DNA of 64,000 nt, from contig NZ_ARVW01000001.1 of assembly GCF_000384315.1 (NCBI RefSeq), positions 4,712,157 to 4,776,156 of the forward strand, in the 5' to 3' direction. This document shows, in pieces, positions 36,561 through 47,288 of this stretch. The stretch's first letter is position 1. Every line of letters starts with the position of its first letter. Made by a program: the position numbers and the translations under genes. The notes below the pieces were generated by a model. That model searched no databases and was not told the origin of the DNA. It saw nothing but the letters and a program-made list of their open reading frames with translations. This DNA comes from Amycolatopsis nigrescens CSC17Ta-90. GTDB taxonomy: Bacteria > Actinomycetota > Actinomycetes > Mycobacteriales > Pseudonocardiaceae.

Positions 36561-37487
36561 ATGAGTCGCTATGTGCTGCGACGGCTGCTGCAGCTCGTTC
36601 CCGTTTTCTTCGGCACGACGTTCCTCATCTACGCCCTGGTCTGGGCGGTTCCCGGCGATCCGTTCGCCGGGAAATGCGGTCAGCGGGCTTGCCCGCAGGC
36701 CTTTGTGGACGCGATGACGGCCAAGTACAACCTGAACGACTCGCTCATCGTCCAGTACTTCAAATATCTCGGCGGGCTTTTCACCGGCGACTTCGGTGAG
36801 ACCTTCAACGGGAACTCCATCGGCGAGATGATCGCCAACTCGTACCCGATCACCGTCCGGCTCGCGATCATCGCGGTGCTCATCGAGGCGGTCATCGGAA
36901 TCGGCGCCGGCATTCTGACCGGCCTGCGCGGCAAGGGCTTTCTGGACAACCTGGTGCTGGTCGCCACCACCTTCCTGATCTCCCTGCCGGTGTTCGTCAC
37001 CGGCATCGTGCTGCAGATCGTGCTCGGCAAGGAGTGGGGTCTGATCAATCCCAGCGTCTCGTCGGAGGCCACCTGGGGTGAGCTGATAGTCCCCGGGTTC
37101 GTGCTCGGCAGCCTGTCCATGGCCTATGTGGCCAGGCTGACCCGGAGCAGCATCGCGGAGAACCGGCGTGCCGACTTCGTCCGCACCGCGATCGCGAAGG
37201 GGCAGCCGTCCAGACGCGTGGTCGGGGTGCACCTGCTGCGCAACTCGGTGATCCCGGTGATCACCTTCATCGGCATCGACCTCGGTGCGCTGATGGGCGG
37301 CGCCATCGTCACCGAAGGCGTGTTCAACATCAACGGCATCGGCGGGCTGATCTTCCGGGGGATCCAGGACAAGGACGGCATCATGGTCACCGGCATCGTG
37401 GTGCTGCTGGTGCTGGTCTACCTGCTGATGAGCCTCATCGTCGACCTCCTCTACGCCGTACTCGACCCGAGGATCCGCTATGACTGA
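36561..37487 (+). CDS. Oligopeptide ABC transporter permease (OppB type)
   Basis: 308 residues. The short N-terminal cap MSRYVLRRLLQLVPVFFGTT begins the first of six membrane spans, typical of OppB/DppB. The EAA loop that contacts the ATPase is at about residues 205-225 (DFVRTAIAKGQPSRRVVGVHLLRN). The C terminus ends DLLYAVLDPRIRYD, a very common OppB ending. It overlaps the next permease gene by eight bases. It forms the channel with the product of that gene. Confidence 0.94.
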   Translation: MSRYVLRRLLQLVPVFFGTTFLIYALVWAVPGDPFAGKCGQRACPQAFVDAMTAKYNLNDSLIVQYFKYLGGLFTGDFGETFNGNSIGEMIANSYPITVRLAIIAVLIEAVIGIGAGILTGLRGKGFLDNLVLVATTFLISLPVFVTGIVLQIVLGKEWGLINPSVSSEATWGELIVPGFVLGSLSMAYVARLTRSSIAENRRADFVRTAIAKGQPSRRVVGVHLLRNSVIPVITFIGIDLGALMGGAIVTEGVFNINGIGGLIFRGIQDKDGIMVTGIVVLLVLVYLLMSLIVDLLYAVLDPRIRYD

Positions 37488-38454
37488 CCCCAGCGCCGCC
37501 GCGAGCGGCTCGGCACTGGAATCGGGCGCCGGGCGTGAGGTCAGCGATCTCAGCCATGCCGACGACACCGGCCGCGGGCCGGAGAAGCCCCGCAGCCTGT
37601 GGGCGGACGCGTGGCGCCAGCTCCGCCGCAAGCCCGCCTTCATCATCTCCGGCGTGATCATCCTGATCGTGGTGGTGATGGCGCTGGCGCCGGGCCTGTT
37701 CACCTCCCGGCCCGGTGACTTCAACGATCTGGTCCATGCCTACGAAGGCCCGTCCGGTGACGCCTGGTTCGGCTACGACAACCAGGGCTACGACGTGTGG
37801 GCCAGGGCGATCCACGGTGCGCGCGCGTCGCTGCTGATCGGGCTGTTCGCCACCGTGCTGACCGTGCTGATCGGCTCGTTCATCGGCATCATCGCCGGCT
37901 ACTACGGCCGGATCGTGGACAGCCTGCTGTCCCGGTTCGGCGACATTTTCGCCGGTCTGCCGTTCGTGCTCGGCGCGATCGTCATCCTGACCACCTTCAA
38001 CGCGCCGGGCAGCAACCCCGGTGCGGCCGCGATCGTGACCCAGGTGGTCGCGTCGATCGCGGTGCTGTCCTGGCCGGTGGCGATGCGGATCATGCGGTCC
38101 GCGACGCTGGTGGCCAAGCAGCTGGACTACGTGAAGGCGGCGCGCGGGCTCGGCGCGAGTACGCCGAGGATCATCTTCCGGCACCTGCTGCCGAACACCC
38201 TCGCCCCGGTGCTGGTGTACGCCACCATCGCACTGGGCGCGTTCATCGGCGCCGAGGCCACCCTGGCCTATCTCGGTGTCGGGGTGCGGCCGCCGGTGGT
38301 CTCCTGGGGCGTCATGATCAGTGACGCCAGGGACTACTTCCGGACGGCGCCGCACATCCTGTTGTTCCCGGCCGGTTTCGTGACGATCACCGTGCTCGCC
38401 TTCGTGATGCTCGGCGACGCGGTACGCGATGCCCTCGACCCCAAGGGCAGGTGA
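37480..38454 (+). CDS. Oligopeptide ABC transporter permease (OppC type)
   Basis: 324 residues. A hydrophilic N-terminal extension of about 40 residues leads to SLWADAWRQLRRKPAFIISG and six membrane spans. The EAA loop is about residues 215-235 (LDYVKAARGLGASTPRIIFRHLLPN). It ends GDAVRDALDPKGR, as OppC/DppC proteins do. It overlaps the OppB-type gene at its start and is followed three bases later by the first ATPase gene. Confidence 0.94.
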   Translation: MTDPSAAASGSALESGAGREVSDLSHADDTGRGPEKPRSLWADAWRQLRRKPAFIISGVIILIVVVMALAPGLFTSRPGDFNDLVHAYEGPSGDAWFGYDNQGYDVWARAIHGARASLLIGLFATVLTVLIGSFIGIIAGYYGRIVDSLLSRFGDIFAGLPFVLGAIVILTTFNAPGSNPGAAAIVTQVVASIAVLSWPVAMRIMRSATLVAKQLDYVKAARGLGASTPRIIFRHLLPNTLAPVLVYATIALGAFIGAEATLAYLGVGVRPPVVSWGVMISDARDYFRTAPHILLFPAGFVTITVLAFVMLGDAVRDALDPKGR

Positions 38455-38457
38455 GGA

Positions 38458-39459
38458 ATGTCCACTGTGGATAGTGATCCGCGGAATCTGCTGGAGATCG
38501 AAAACCTGCACGTGGAGTTCCGGACCTCGGAAGGGGTGGCCAACGTGCTCAACGGCGTCGGCTACCACGTGCGCAGCGGCGAGACGCTGGCCGTGCTCGG
38601 CGAGTCGGGTTCCGGCAAGAGCGTGACCGCGCAGACCATCATGGGCATCCTGGACTCGCCGCCGGCGGTGGTCACCGAAGGGGCGATCCGCTTCAACGGT
38701 GAGGAACTGCTCAACGCTACCCCGGACCGGCGGATGGAACTGCGCGGTGAAGGCCTCGCGATGATCTTCCAGGACGCGCTGTCCGCGCTGAACCCGGTGT
38801 TCACCGTGGGCTTCCAGATCGAGGAGCAGCTGCGCGTCCGCCGTGGTATGTCCAGAAAGGACGCCCGGCGGCGGGCCGTGGAGCTGCTCGACCTGGTGCG
38901 CATCCCGAACGCGGCGAGGCGGATCAGGGAGTACCCGCACCAGTTCTCCGGCGGGATGCGCCAGCGCGCGATGATCGCGATGTCGCTCGCGCTGGACCCC
39001 GAGCTGCTCATCGCGGACGAGCCGACCACCGCGCTGGACGTGACCGTGCAGGCCCAGATCATGGACCTGCTCAAGGAGATCCAGGTCGAGCGCCAGATGG
39101 GGCTGATCCTGATCACGCACGACCTGGCCGTGGTGGCCGAGGTGGCGGACCGGATCGCAGTGATGTACGCCGGGCGGATCGTGGAGCAGGCCGACGTCAA
39201 CGAGCTGTTCCGCGCGCCAGGGCATCCCTACACCGCGGCGCTGATGAACTCGCTGCCCCGGCTCGACCTCAAGGGGCAGACCTTGGAGACCATCACCGGG
39301 CTGCCGCCGAGCCTGCTGGCCATCCCGTCCGGTTGTCCGTTCCACCCGCGCTGCCCGCGTGCCGAGGACAGGTGCGTCACCGAGCGGCCGAGCTCGCACG
39401 GCATCGGTCTCGGCCGGGTCAGCGCGTGCCATTTCGCCGAGGACGTGGTTGCCCGATGA
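38458..39459 (+). CDS. Oligopeptide ABC transporter ATPase (OppD type)
   Basis: 333 residues. Walker [12 protein letters not shown] (about 50), signature [12 protein letters not shown] (about 163), Walker [13 protein letters not shown] (about 183) and H-loop [13 protein letters not shown] (about 220). The C-terminal oligo_HPY extension has the Cys set [15 protein letters not shown], which in characterised dipeptide importers binds an iron-sulfur cluster. The stop overlaps the next ATPase start as ATGA. It acts as a heterodimer with that protein. Confidence 0.94.
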   Translation: MSTVDSDPRNLLEIENLHVEFRTSEGVANVLNGVGYHVRSGETLAVLGESGSGKSVTAQTIMGILDSPPAVVTEGAIRFNGEELLNATPDRRMELRGEGLAMIFQDALSALNPVFTVGFQIEEQLRVRRGMSRKDARRRAVELLDLVRIPNAARRIREYPHQFSGGMRQRAMIAMSLALDPELLIADEPTTALDVTVQAQIMDLLKEIQVERQMGLILITHDLAVVAEVADRIAVMYAGRIVEQADVNELFRAPGHPYTAALMNSLPRLDLKGQTLETITGLPPSLLAIPSGCPFHPRCPRAEDRCVTERPSSHGIGLGRVSACHFAEDVVAR

Positions 39460-40454
39460 CAGAGCCGATCCTGCAGGTTTCCAACCTGGTCAAGCACTTC
39501 CCGGTGCAGACCGGCATTCTGTTCAAGCGCACGGTCGGGCACGTCAAGGCGGTCGACGGGGTTTCCTTCGACCTGATGCCGGGCGAGACGCTCGGCGTGG
39601 TCGGCGAGTCCGGCTGCGGCAAGTCCACCCTGGCGCAGGTGCTGATGCGGCTGGAGGAGCCGACCAGCGGCACCGCGACCTTCGAGGGGCGGGACATCTT
39701 CGCCCTGCGCGGGGCGGAGCTGCGCCGGCTGCGCCGCGACATCCAGATCGTGCTCCAGGACCCGTACACCTCGCTGAACCCGCGGATGACCGTGGGCGAC
39801 ATCATCGGCGAGCCGTTCGAGATCCATTCCGACGTGGCGCCGAAGGGTTCGCGGCAGGCCAAGGTGCGCGAGCTGCTGGACGTGGTGGGGCTCAACCCGG
39901 AGCACCTCAACCGGTACCCACACCAGTTCTCCGGCGGTCAGCGCCAGCGGATCGGCATCGCCAGGGCGCTGGCGCTGCGGCCGAAGGTGATTATCTGCGA
40001 CGAGCCGGTTTCCGCGCTGGATGTGTCGATTCAGGCGCAGGTGATGAATCTGCTCGACGAGTTGCAGTCCGAATTCGGACTTTCGTATGTTTTCATCGCG
40101 CATGATCTATCCGTGGTTCGTCACCTTTCCACCAGGGTTGCCGTGATGTATCTCGGCAAGTTCGTGGAGATCGGCACTGAGGACGAGATCTACAGCCATC
40201 CGGCGCATCCCTACACCCAGGCGCTGCTCTCCGCGGTACCCGTCGCCGACCCGACGCTGCGGGGTCGCCGGCAGGTGATTCGCCTGGAAGGAGACGTGCC
40301 GAGTCCGATCGACCCGCCTTCCGGCTGCCGGTTCCGCACCAGGTGCTGGAAGGCGGAGGACCTCTGCGCGGCGGAGCAGCCCGCGCTGGAGGTTCGGGCC
40401 GGCGGGCATCCCAGCGCCTGCCATTTCGCCGAGGAGAAATCGGTTGTTCCGTGA
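39456..40454 (+). CDS. Oligopeptide ABC transporter ATPase (OppF type)
   Basis: 332 residues. Walker [12 protein letters not shown], the Q-loop motif [18 protein letters not shown], signature [15 protein letters not shown], Walker [20 protein letters not shown] and H-loop [11 protein letters not shown]. The C terminus has the oligo_HPY Cys group ([15 protein letters not shown]). ATG 39456 overlaps the OppD-type stop by four bases. Codons between about 40040 and 40135 are less GC-biased than the rest. It is the last gene of the operon. Confidence 0.94.
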   Translation: MTEPILQVSNLVKHFPVQTGILFKRTVGHVKAVDGVSFDLMPGETLGVVGESGCGKSTLAQVLMRLEEPTSGTATFEGRDIFALRGAELRRLRRDIQIVLQDPYTSLNPRMTVGDIIGEPFEIHSDVAPKGSRQAKVRELLDVVGLNPEHLNRYPHQFSGGQRQRIGIARALALRPKVIICDEPVSALDVSIQAQVMNLLDELQSEFGLSYVFIAHDLSVVRHLSTRVAVMYLGKFVEIGTEDEIYSHPAHPYTQALLSAVPVADPTLRGRRQVIRLEGDVPSPIDPPSGCRFRTRCWKAEDLCAAEQPALEVRAGGHPSACHFAEEKSVVP

Positions 40455-40530
40455 TTAGTCCTTTCTGACGCTTTTGGCGGAGCAATTCCTGAGCTAGGTT
40501 GCTCCTCAGGTCTCGAGGAGGGTTCTTCCA

Positions 40531-42258
<1,728 letters not shown>

Positions 42259-42273
42259 CCTTTCCATCAAGTC

Positions 42274-42322
42274 CGTGAAGGGCCCCTTGCCTACCTTCAA
42301 AGTAGGCAAGGGGCCCTTCACG
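42274..42322. terminator. Long inverted repeat, family B copy 3
   Basis: The 21-base arms 42274-42294 (CGTGAAGGGCCCCTTGCCTA and one more base) and 42302-42322 are exact complements with the loop CTTCAAA. It lies 15 bases after the protease stop and before the stop of the convergent carboxypeptidase gene, so it is probably a bidirectional terminator. Confidence 0.75.
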
Positions 42323-42336
42323 ACATAAGGCTGGGG

Positions 42337-43824
42337 TCAGCGGTTGGAGGCGGAGCGGATGAAGGCGCCGAGGTCCTTGCCCTGCTGGATGCGGGAAGGC
42401 TCATGGACGTACATCATGTGGCCGGCGGGGTAATACGCCGACTCGATGTTGTCGCGCAGCTCTTCCGGGATCGCCAGGTGCGCCAGTACGTGGTCGGCCG
42501 CGAAGTACGGGGTCGCGCCGTCGTAGTGGCCGAGTGCGACGTGCACCTTCAGGTGCTGGTTCGCCCGCATCGCGGCGCTGAGCGAGGCGACCGCGGACAC
42601 CGCGCGGCCCTCGAAGTCCGAATAGGACCATGCCTGGTTGACGTCCATGGACAGGATCTCGTACGGCAGGTCGTTGGCGTAGTCGAGCTCGGTGCGCACG
42701 TAGTGGTTGAAGCCGGCCGAGTACGCGCCGATGATCCGCGAGATCGACGCGTCGTCGCTCATCAGCTCCCGGCCGCCGTCGGGCTCCCAGGTGGTGAACC
42801 GGCCGTCCATCCGGCCGGTCACCAGCCCCCGGTCGCGCAGCAGCTCGGTGAAGAACCGCACGTGCTCGATCCGCAGGTCCACTTTGTCCACATAGGACTC
42901 TTCCAGGCCGGTCAGCGACGCGAGGGTCTGCACCGCCTGGGTGCGCTCGGCGGCGGACAGCCTGGCGCCGCGCTGCAACGCCCACGGCAGCTCGCGGGAG
43001 GCGAACTCCTCGGCGTCGGCGAGCACGTCGTCGAGCGGCCGGTCGCCGTGCCGGCCGTGGTAGTGCGCGATGGCCGCGTAGGTCGGCACGAACAGCGAGT
43101 ACGGCAGGTCGTTGCCCTCGGTGAACCGGATGGTGCCCATGTCCAGCACCGAGGAGATCAGCAGCAGCCCGTTCAGGTAGAGCCCGTGCCGCTCCTGCAG
43201 ATGCCCGGCCAGCGCGGCGGCGCGCAGCGTGCCGTAGGACTCCCCGGCCAGGAACTTCGGCGACAGCCAGCGGCCGTTGCGCGAGGTCCACAGCCGGATG
43301 ATCTCGCCGACCGACTCGAGGTCGGACTTGAACCCGTGGTAATCGCCCGGTTTCTCGCCGGTGGTGGCGCGCGAGTAGCCGGTGGACACCGGGTCGATGA
43401 AGACCAGGTCGCTGTGCTGCAGCAGGGTGTCCGCGTTGTCGACCAGGCCGTAGGGCGGCGGTTCCGGCGAGTCCACGTCACCGGAGACCACCCGGCGCGG
43501 GCCGAGCAGGCCGAGGTGCAGCCAGATGCTGGACGAGCCGGGGCCGCCGTTGAAGGCGAAGGTGACCGGCCGCGAGCCGGGGTCGGCATCGTCCAGCGTG
43601 TACGCGGTGAGGAAGACCTCGGCCTTCGCCTGGTGCCCGTCGAACTTGCCGTCGGTGAGCACCTCCTTGCGCAGCACCACCCGGCCGGTCTGCGCGGTAT
43701 AGGCGAGTTTGCGCCGTTTGACGGTCAGCGTGTGCCGGGTGGTGACCAGGTCGTCGGCGGGTTCCGGTGGGGACTGCTCCGCGGTGGGGGACTCCGCGGT
43801 TTCCTCGGGTGAGCTATCGGGCAT
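42337..43824 (-). CDS. Serine carboxypeptidase-like peptidase (S10 family)
   Basis: 495 residues with the alpha/beta-hydrolase S10 motifs: NGGPGSSSIWLHLGLLGP (oxyanion region), GESYGTLRAAALAGHL with the catalytic Ser (about 195), VALGHYDGATPYFAA with the Asp and YYPAGHMMYVHEPSR with the His. No signal peptide is seen, and the N terminus is acidic and Pro/Ser-rich, so a cytoplasmic enzyme is likely. Its ATG is only 22 bases from the divergent uracil-DNA glycosylase start. Confidence 0.9.
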   Translation of the reverse strand: MPDSSPEETAESPTAEQSPPEPADDLVTTRHTLTVKRRKLAYTAQTGRVVLRKEVLTDGKFDGHQAKAEVFLTAYTLDDADPGSRPVTFAFNGGPGSSSIWLHLGLLGPRRVVSGDVDSPEPPPYGLVDNADTLLQHSDLVFIDPVSTGYSRATTGEKPGDYHGFKSDLESVGEIIRLWTSRNGRWLSPKFLAGESYGTLRAAALAGHLQERHGLYLNGLLLISSVLDMGTIRFTEGNDLPYSLFVPTYAAIAHYHGRHGDRPLDDVLADAEEFASRELPWALQRGARLSAAERTQAVQTLASLTGLEESYVDKVDLRIEHVRFFTELLRDRGLVTGRMDGRFTTWEPDGGRELMSDDASISRIIGAYSAGFNHYVRTELDYANDLPYEILSMDVNQAWSYSDFEGRAVSAVASLSAAMRANQHLKVHVALGHYDGATPYFAADHVLAHLAIPEELRDNIESAYYPAGHMMYVHEPSRIQQGKDLGAFIRSASNR

Positions 43825-43846
43825 GCCCCCAACCTAACGGAGGAGA

Positions 43847-44572
43847 ATGACCGAGGTGACCGATCGAGGGCAGAGCACGCTCGCCGAACTGGACGCCGCG
43901 GTGAGCGAGTGCCGCAGGTGTCCCCGTCTGGTCGCGTGGCGTGAGCAGGTGGCCGCGGAAAAGCGCGCCGCGTTCGCCGGCGAGACCTACTGGGGGCGGC
44001 CGGTGCCCGGTTTCGGGCCCGCCGACGCGCGGCTGTCGGTGGTCGGCCTCGCCCCGGCCGCGCACGGGGCGAACCGGACCGGGCGGATGTTCACCGGCGA
44101 CCGTTCCGGCGACGTGCTTTTCCAGGCCCTCTACGACGTCGGCCTGGCGTCCCAGCCGGGCGCGACCGGTATCGGCGACGGCCTTGAGCTGTACGGGGTC
44201 CGGCTCACCGCGCCGGTGCGCTGCGCGCCGCCGCAGAACAAGCCGACCCCCGACGAGCGGGACAACTGCCGGCCGTGGCTGGCCAGGGAGCTGGAGCTGC
44301 TGCGGCCAACCGTGCGCGCGGTGGTCGTGCTCGGCGCGTTCGGCTGGCAGGCGCTGCTGCCGGTGCTTGCCGACGCCGGCTGGCGGGTGCCGCGGCCGCG
44401 GCCGAAGTTCGCGCACGGCGCCAAGGTGGTACTGGCGGGTGAACCGGAGCTGAGCCTGTTCGGCTGTTTCCACGTGTCGCAGCGCAACACCCAGACCGGC
44501 AGGCTCACCCCGGTGATGGTCCGGGACGTCCTGCGTGCGGCCGCGTGTGCGGCCGGGCTCACACCTTCGTGA
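43847..44572 (+). CDS. Uracil-DNA glycosylase, family 5 (UdgB type)
   Basis: 241 residues. Motif GLAPAAHGANRTGRMFTGD identifies family 5, which lacks the polar catalytic residue of family 1 and removes uracil, hypoxanthine and other deaminated bases. Cys residues at CRRCPRLVAW, CAPPQNKPTP and DNCRPWL form the iron-sulfur cluster site, and the C-terminal motif is GCFHVSQRNTQTGRLT. ATG 43847 lies only two bases after GGAGGAGA; GTG 43856 three codons later is also possible. It fits DNA maintenance in high-GC organisms. Confidence 0.93.
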   Translation: MTEVTDRGQSTLAELDAAVSECRRCPRLVAWREQVAAEKRAAFAGETYWGRPVPGFGPADARLSVVGLAPAAHGANRTGRMFTGDRSGDVLFQALYDVGLASQPGATGIGDGLELYGVRLTAPVRCAPPQNKPTPDERDNCRPWLARELELLRPTVRAVVVLGAFGWQALLPVLADAGWRVPRPRPKFAHGAKVVLAGEPELSLFGCFHVSQRNTQTGRLTPVMVRDVLRAAACAAGLTPS

Positions 44573-44679
44573 CTCCGTCCCAGGTCGGCTACTGAATCGG
44601 TACCGAACGGGCGGCGACGCTGGTCACAGCGGGACGGGGTACGCGCGCGATTTGCCGCGGGGGGTGGGAGGATATTGGC

Positions 44680-46005
44680 ATGGCTGGTAAGAAGTCGGAA
44701 CCGACACGCATTCTGGTTCTCGGTGGTGGATACGTCGGGCTCTACACGGCGCTGGGGCTGCAGAAGATGCTTCGCGCCAACGAGGCGTCCGTAACCGTCG
44801 TCGACCCGCAGCCGCACATGACCTATCAGCCGTTCCTCCCCGAGGCGGCGGCCGGGGCCATCGAGCCGCGGCACGTGGTGGTCCCGCTGCGCCGGGCGCT
44901 CAAGCGGTGCCACGTGCTGACCGCGCGGGTCACCGACATCGAGCACGAGCACAAGTCCGTCACGGTCGAGGCCGCGGACGGGCACGTGGAGCAGCTCTCC
45001 TACGACGTGCTCGTGGTGGCGCTGGGCTCCGTGGCCAGGGTGCTGCCCATTCCCGGGCTGGCCGAGCAGGGCATCGCCTTCAAGACCATCGGCGAGGCGA
45101 TCTACCTGCGCAACCACGTGATGACCAAACTGGACGAAGCGGCCAGCACGCTGGACCCCGAGCTGCGCAAGCGTTTGCTCACCTTCACCGTGGTCGGCGG
45201 TGGCTTCGCCGGTATCGAGGCGCTCGCCGAGCTGGAGGACATGACCCGGTTCGCCACCCGCTACTACGAGAACATCGACGCGGAGGACATCCGCTGGGTG
45301 CTCGTCGAGGCGGCGGGCCGGATCCTGCCCGAGGTGCGCGAGACGCTCGGGGTGTACACCGTCGAGCAGTTGGAGAAGCGCGGTATCGAGGTCTACCTGT
45401 CGACCGCGGCCAAGTCCTTCGAGAACGGCCACGTGGTGCTCTCCGACGGCACCGAGTTCACCAGCGACACGATCATCTGGACCGCCGGGGTGAAGGCGAA
45501 CCCGGTGCTCGCCGCCTCCGACCTGCCGGTGGACAAGCGCGGCAGGCTGCAGGCCACCGCCGGCCTGCAGGTCATCGGTCACCCGGACGTGTGGACCGCC
45601 GGCGACAACGCCGCCGTCCCGGACCTCTCGCGCACCGAAGAGGACCCGACCGCGACCTGCCCGCCGAACGCGCAGCACGCCGTCCGGCAGGCCCGCCACC
45701 TGGCGAAGAACATCATCCAGGTGATCCGCGGCGGCCGCCCGAAGGACTACGTGCACAAGAACCTCGGTTCGGTGGCCAGCCTCGGCCTGCACAAGGGCGT
45801 CGCGGACGCGCTGGGCATGAAGATCAAGGGCTTCCCGGCCTGGGCCTTCCACCGCGCCTACCACGTCAAGACCATGCCGACCTTCAACCGCAAGGTCCGG
45901 ATCGTCTTCGACTGGGCACTCGGCGGCCTGTTCCGCCGCGAGGTGGTCTCGCTCGGCCAGATCAACAACCCGAAGGACGAGTTCGCCCGGGCGTCTCAGT
46001 CCTGA
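44680..46005 (+). CDS. ndh: Type II NADH dehydrogenase
   Basis: 441 residues. NDH-2 passes electrons from NADH to menaquinone without pumping protons. The FAD site is ILVLGGGYVGLYTALGL (about 11), the NAD site is FTVVGGGFAGIEALAEL (about 168) and the second FAD motif is DVWTAGDNAAVPD (about 304). The C-terminal amphipathic part (AWAFHRAYHVKTMPTFNRKVRIVFDW) would bind the membrane. GGGAGG lies eight bases before the ATG. A 107-base promoter region precedes it. It is followed by a tRNA gene. Confidence 0.94.
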   Translation: MAGKKSEPTRILVLGGGYVGLYTALGLQKMLRANEASVTVVDPQPHMTYQPFLPEAAAGAIEPRHVVVPLRRALKRCHVLTARVTDIEHEHKSVTVEAADGHVEQLSYDVLVVALGSVARVLPIPGLAEQGIAFKTIGEAIYLRNHVMTKLDEAASTLDPELRKRLLTFTVVGGGFAGIEALAELEDMTRFATRYYENIDAEDIRWVLVEAAGRILPEVRETLGVYTVEQLEKRGIEVYLSTAAKSFENGHVVLSDGTEFTSDTIIWTAGVKANPVLAASDLPVDKRGRLQATAGLQVIGHPDVWTAGDNAAVPDLSRTEEDPTATCPPNAQHAVRQARHLAKNIIQVIRGGRPKDYVHKNLGSVASLGLHKGVADALGMKIKGFPAWAFHRAYHVKTMPTFNRKVRIVFDWALGGLFRREVVSLGQINNPKDEFARASQS

Positions 46006-46013
46006 CCTCCCGC

Positions 46014-46054
46014 TTCTGAGCTCGCGGGGCACCGCCTAGGCTTGGCGGTGCCCC
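46014..46054 (+). promoter_or_regulatory. Candidate tRNA promoter overlapping a hairpin after ndh
   Basis: TTCTGA (46014-46019), a 17-base spacer and TAGGCT (46037-46042) form a plausible promoter whose start would fall at the tRNA 5' end (46050). The same DNA holds the inverted repeat GGGGCACCGCC (46026-46036) and GGCGGTGCCCC (46044-46054), an ndh terminator candidate whose right arm enters the tRNA acceptor strand. Confidence 0.45.
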
Positions 46055-46123
46055 CGTAGCCCAATTGGCAGAGGCAGTCGACTTAAAATCGACCCAGTGC
46101 GGGTTCGAACCCCGTCGGGGGCA
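46050..46123 (+). tRNA. tRNA with UAA anticodon (nominal tRNA-Leu) and short variable arm
   Basis: The acceptor GCCCCCG (46050-46056) pairs with CGGGGGC (46116-46122), discriminator A. The anticodon stem GTCGA/TCGAC encloses CTTAAAA, giving anticodon TAA, which reads the leucine codon UUA. The T arm is GCGGG, TTCGAAC, CCCGT. The variable region is only about five bases (CCAGT), so it is a class I tRNA of 74 bases, whereas bacterial tRNA-Leu has a long variable arm. The body resembles a tRNA-Lys with an altered loop. The charging amino acid is therefore uncertain. CCA is not encoded. Confidence 0.85.
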
Positions 46124-46137
46124 CGTACAGCATCCGC

Positions 46138-46300
46138 TTATTTCTTGATCTCGTAGCGCTGAAGTGCCAGGCCGTTTTCGAACAAGGTGGCTTCGACCGG
46201 TTTCAGGTCTTGCCGGTCCTCGAAAACGTGCGTTCCCTTGCCGCGTGACACCGGGCAGACCAGCATCCGCCCTTCGTCGACGACGCCGGCGTCCAGTCAG
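46138..46300 (-). pseudogene. Remnant of a dihydrofolate reductase/RibD C-terminal family protein
   Basis: The minus strand ending at TAA 46138-46140 reads VVDEGRMLVCPVSRGKGTHV then FEDRQDLKPVEATLFENG and LALQRYEIKK, the typical C terminus of the RibD_C/DHFR-like family. A TGA interrupts the frame just upstream (about 46291), and nothing resembling the N-terminal NADPH part is present. It is a C-terminal fragment of about 55 codons, so no activity is expected. Confidence 0.65.
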
Positions 46301-46399
46301 GCCTCGTATTGCCTTGGCTTGCTTCAGTGTTGCGACGTAACCATTCGTCGTCCTGAGCCCGCGGGACGCAGGTTCCTGAACGTAGTCGTCCCGCACCGT

Positions 46400-46656
46400 G
46401 CAGGTTTCCCGGTGAGGGGGTGCCGGTGTCCTCCTCGGTCCAGATGTGCGCCCGCAGATACCTGGCCTGTCCTGGCCGCAGCAGCTGTGCGGCCAGCGCC
46501 GCGACCAGCACCACCACAGCCGCGGCGGACGGGGAGCAGTCAGCGCCGCCGTCGCCGCCCGACTGCCGGCGGGACCGCCGCCGGCTCCGGATCCGCCCCG
46601 GATCTGGTCGCGGCCAGTACCGTCGCGTAGCCGGCGGCGTAGCTCTCCTCGCTCAT
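46400..46656 (-). pseudogene. Decayed single-span membrane protein (CU044_5270/anti-sigma-like partner)
   Basis: An ATG at 46656 overlaps the sigma-relic stop as ATGA and gives about 38 codons (MSEESYAAGYATVLAATRSG then Pro/Ala and Arg-rich residues) before a TGA. In another frame there follow a hydrophobic span VVVLVAALAAQLL and RPGQARYLRAHIWTEEDTG, which resembles the start of the extracellular part of CU044_5270-type proteins that accompany ECF sigma factors. The frame change and the missing remainder show that it is broken. Confidence 0.5.
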
Positions 46657-47033
46657 CGCGGGGACACCGCCACCCCAGCCCCCTCGACGATCTCCGCGGG
46701 CGTCAGGTCGGCCCAGGCGGTGAGCAGTAACACGTCACGTTCCTCCTGCCGCAGCTGAGCCACGTCCTCGGCCGGTCGTCCGGCCGGCACCCGCGCGCAC
46801 ACCAGCTCGATCGCCTTCGCGCTGAGGTCGTCCGCGGGCACCGGTTGCGCGCCTTGGCGTGCCCAGGCGCGCAACCGCCGCCGCTCGGCCCGGACATGGT
46901 TGCGCAGCAGGTTGGTCGCGATTCCGCACAGCCAGGTCCTGGCGCTGGCCTTGGTCCGGTCGAACCGGTCCCGCTGCTCCCAGAACGCCAGGAATGCCTC
47001 GGCGGTCAGGTAGTCCGGCGGGCAGCGAGGATC
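46653..47033 (-). pseudogene. Truncated ECF sigma factor
   Basis: The frame reads TAEAFLAFWEQRDRFDRTKA then SARTWLCGIATNLLRNHVRA (region 2) and EERDVLLLTAWADLTPAEIV (region 4), ending GVAVSPR. The N-terminal part of region 2 has no start codon in frame, and the recognition helix normally following the GTVRSRL position is missing, so it cannot bind a promoter. The stop overlaps the ATG of the membrane-protein relic. It was once an ECF sigma/partner operon. Confidence 0.7.
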
Positions 47034-47288
47034 CGGCCGCCTGGGGTTCGTTGCTGGAGATCCATTACCGTTACCCCGTCGGCGGTTCGACCTCCGGAAA
47101 AGACCGAGGAACAGCGCGGCCGGCAGCGGCGACCCACCTATGCGAGCGAGGAGTACACCGGCCGGCCCAACCGCGTGACCGCCTACATTCGCTCTACCAG
47201 GAGGGCAGGAACTGAACGTCTGGCCGATTTGCGCTCGTCGTGCTGTCGAGCCGTGGCCAAGGAGCTAGGCTGCTGCGTGATTAATTGG
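47034..47288. other. Region without a convincing gene
   Basis: These 255 bases lie between the sigma relic and the winged-helix gene. Several short frames are open on the plus strand, but none has a ribosome site, steady codon bias or a recognisable motif. It may hold further decayed sequence. I see no terminator hairpin of the type found elsewhere in the window. Confidence 0.4.

Noticed and set aside
42884..42894. TTGTCCACA 9-mer as a DnaA box
   Set aside because: It is a single copy inside the carboxypeptidase coding sequence and is explained by the codons there.
46050..46123. tRNA as an attachment site of an integrated element
   Set aside because: I could not find a second copy of the tRNA 3' end downstream, and no integrase, excisionase or transposase gene is present up to 64000. 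Decay beyond recognition remains possible.
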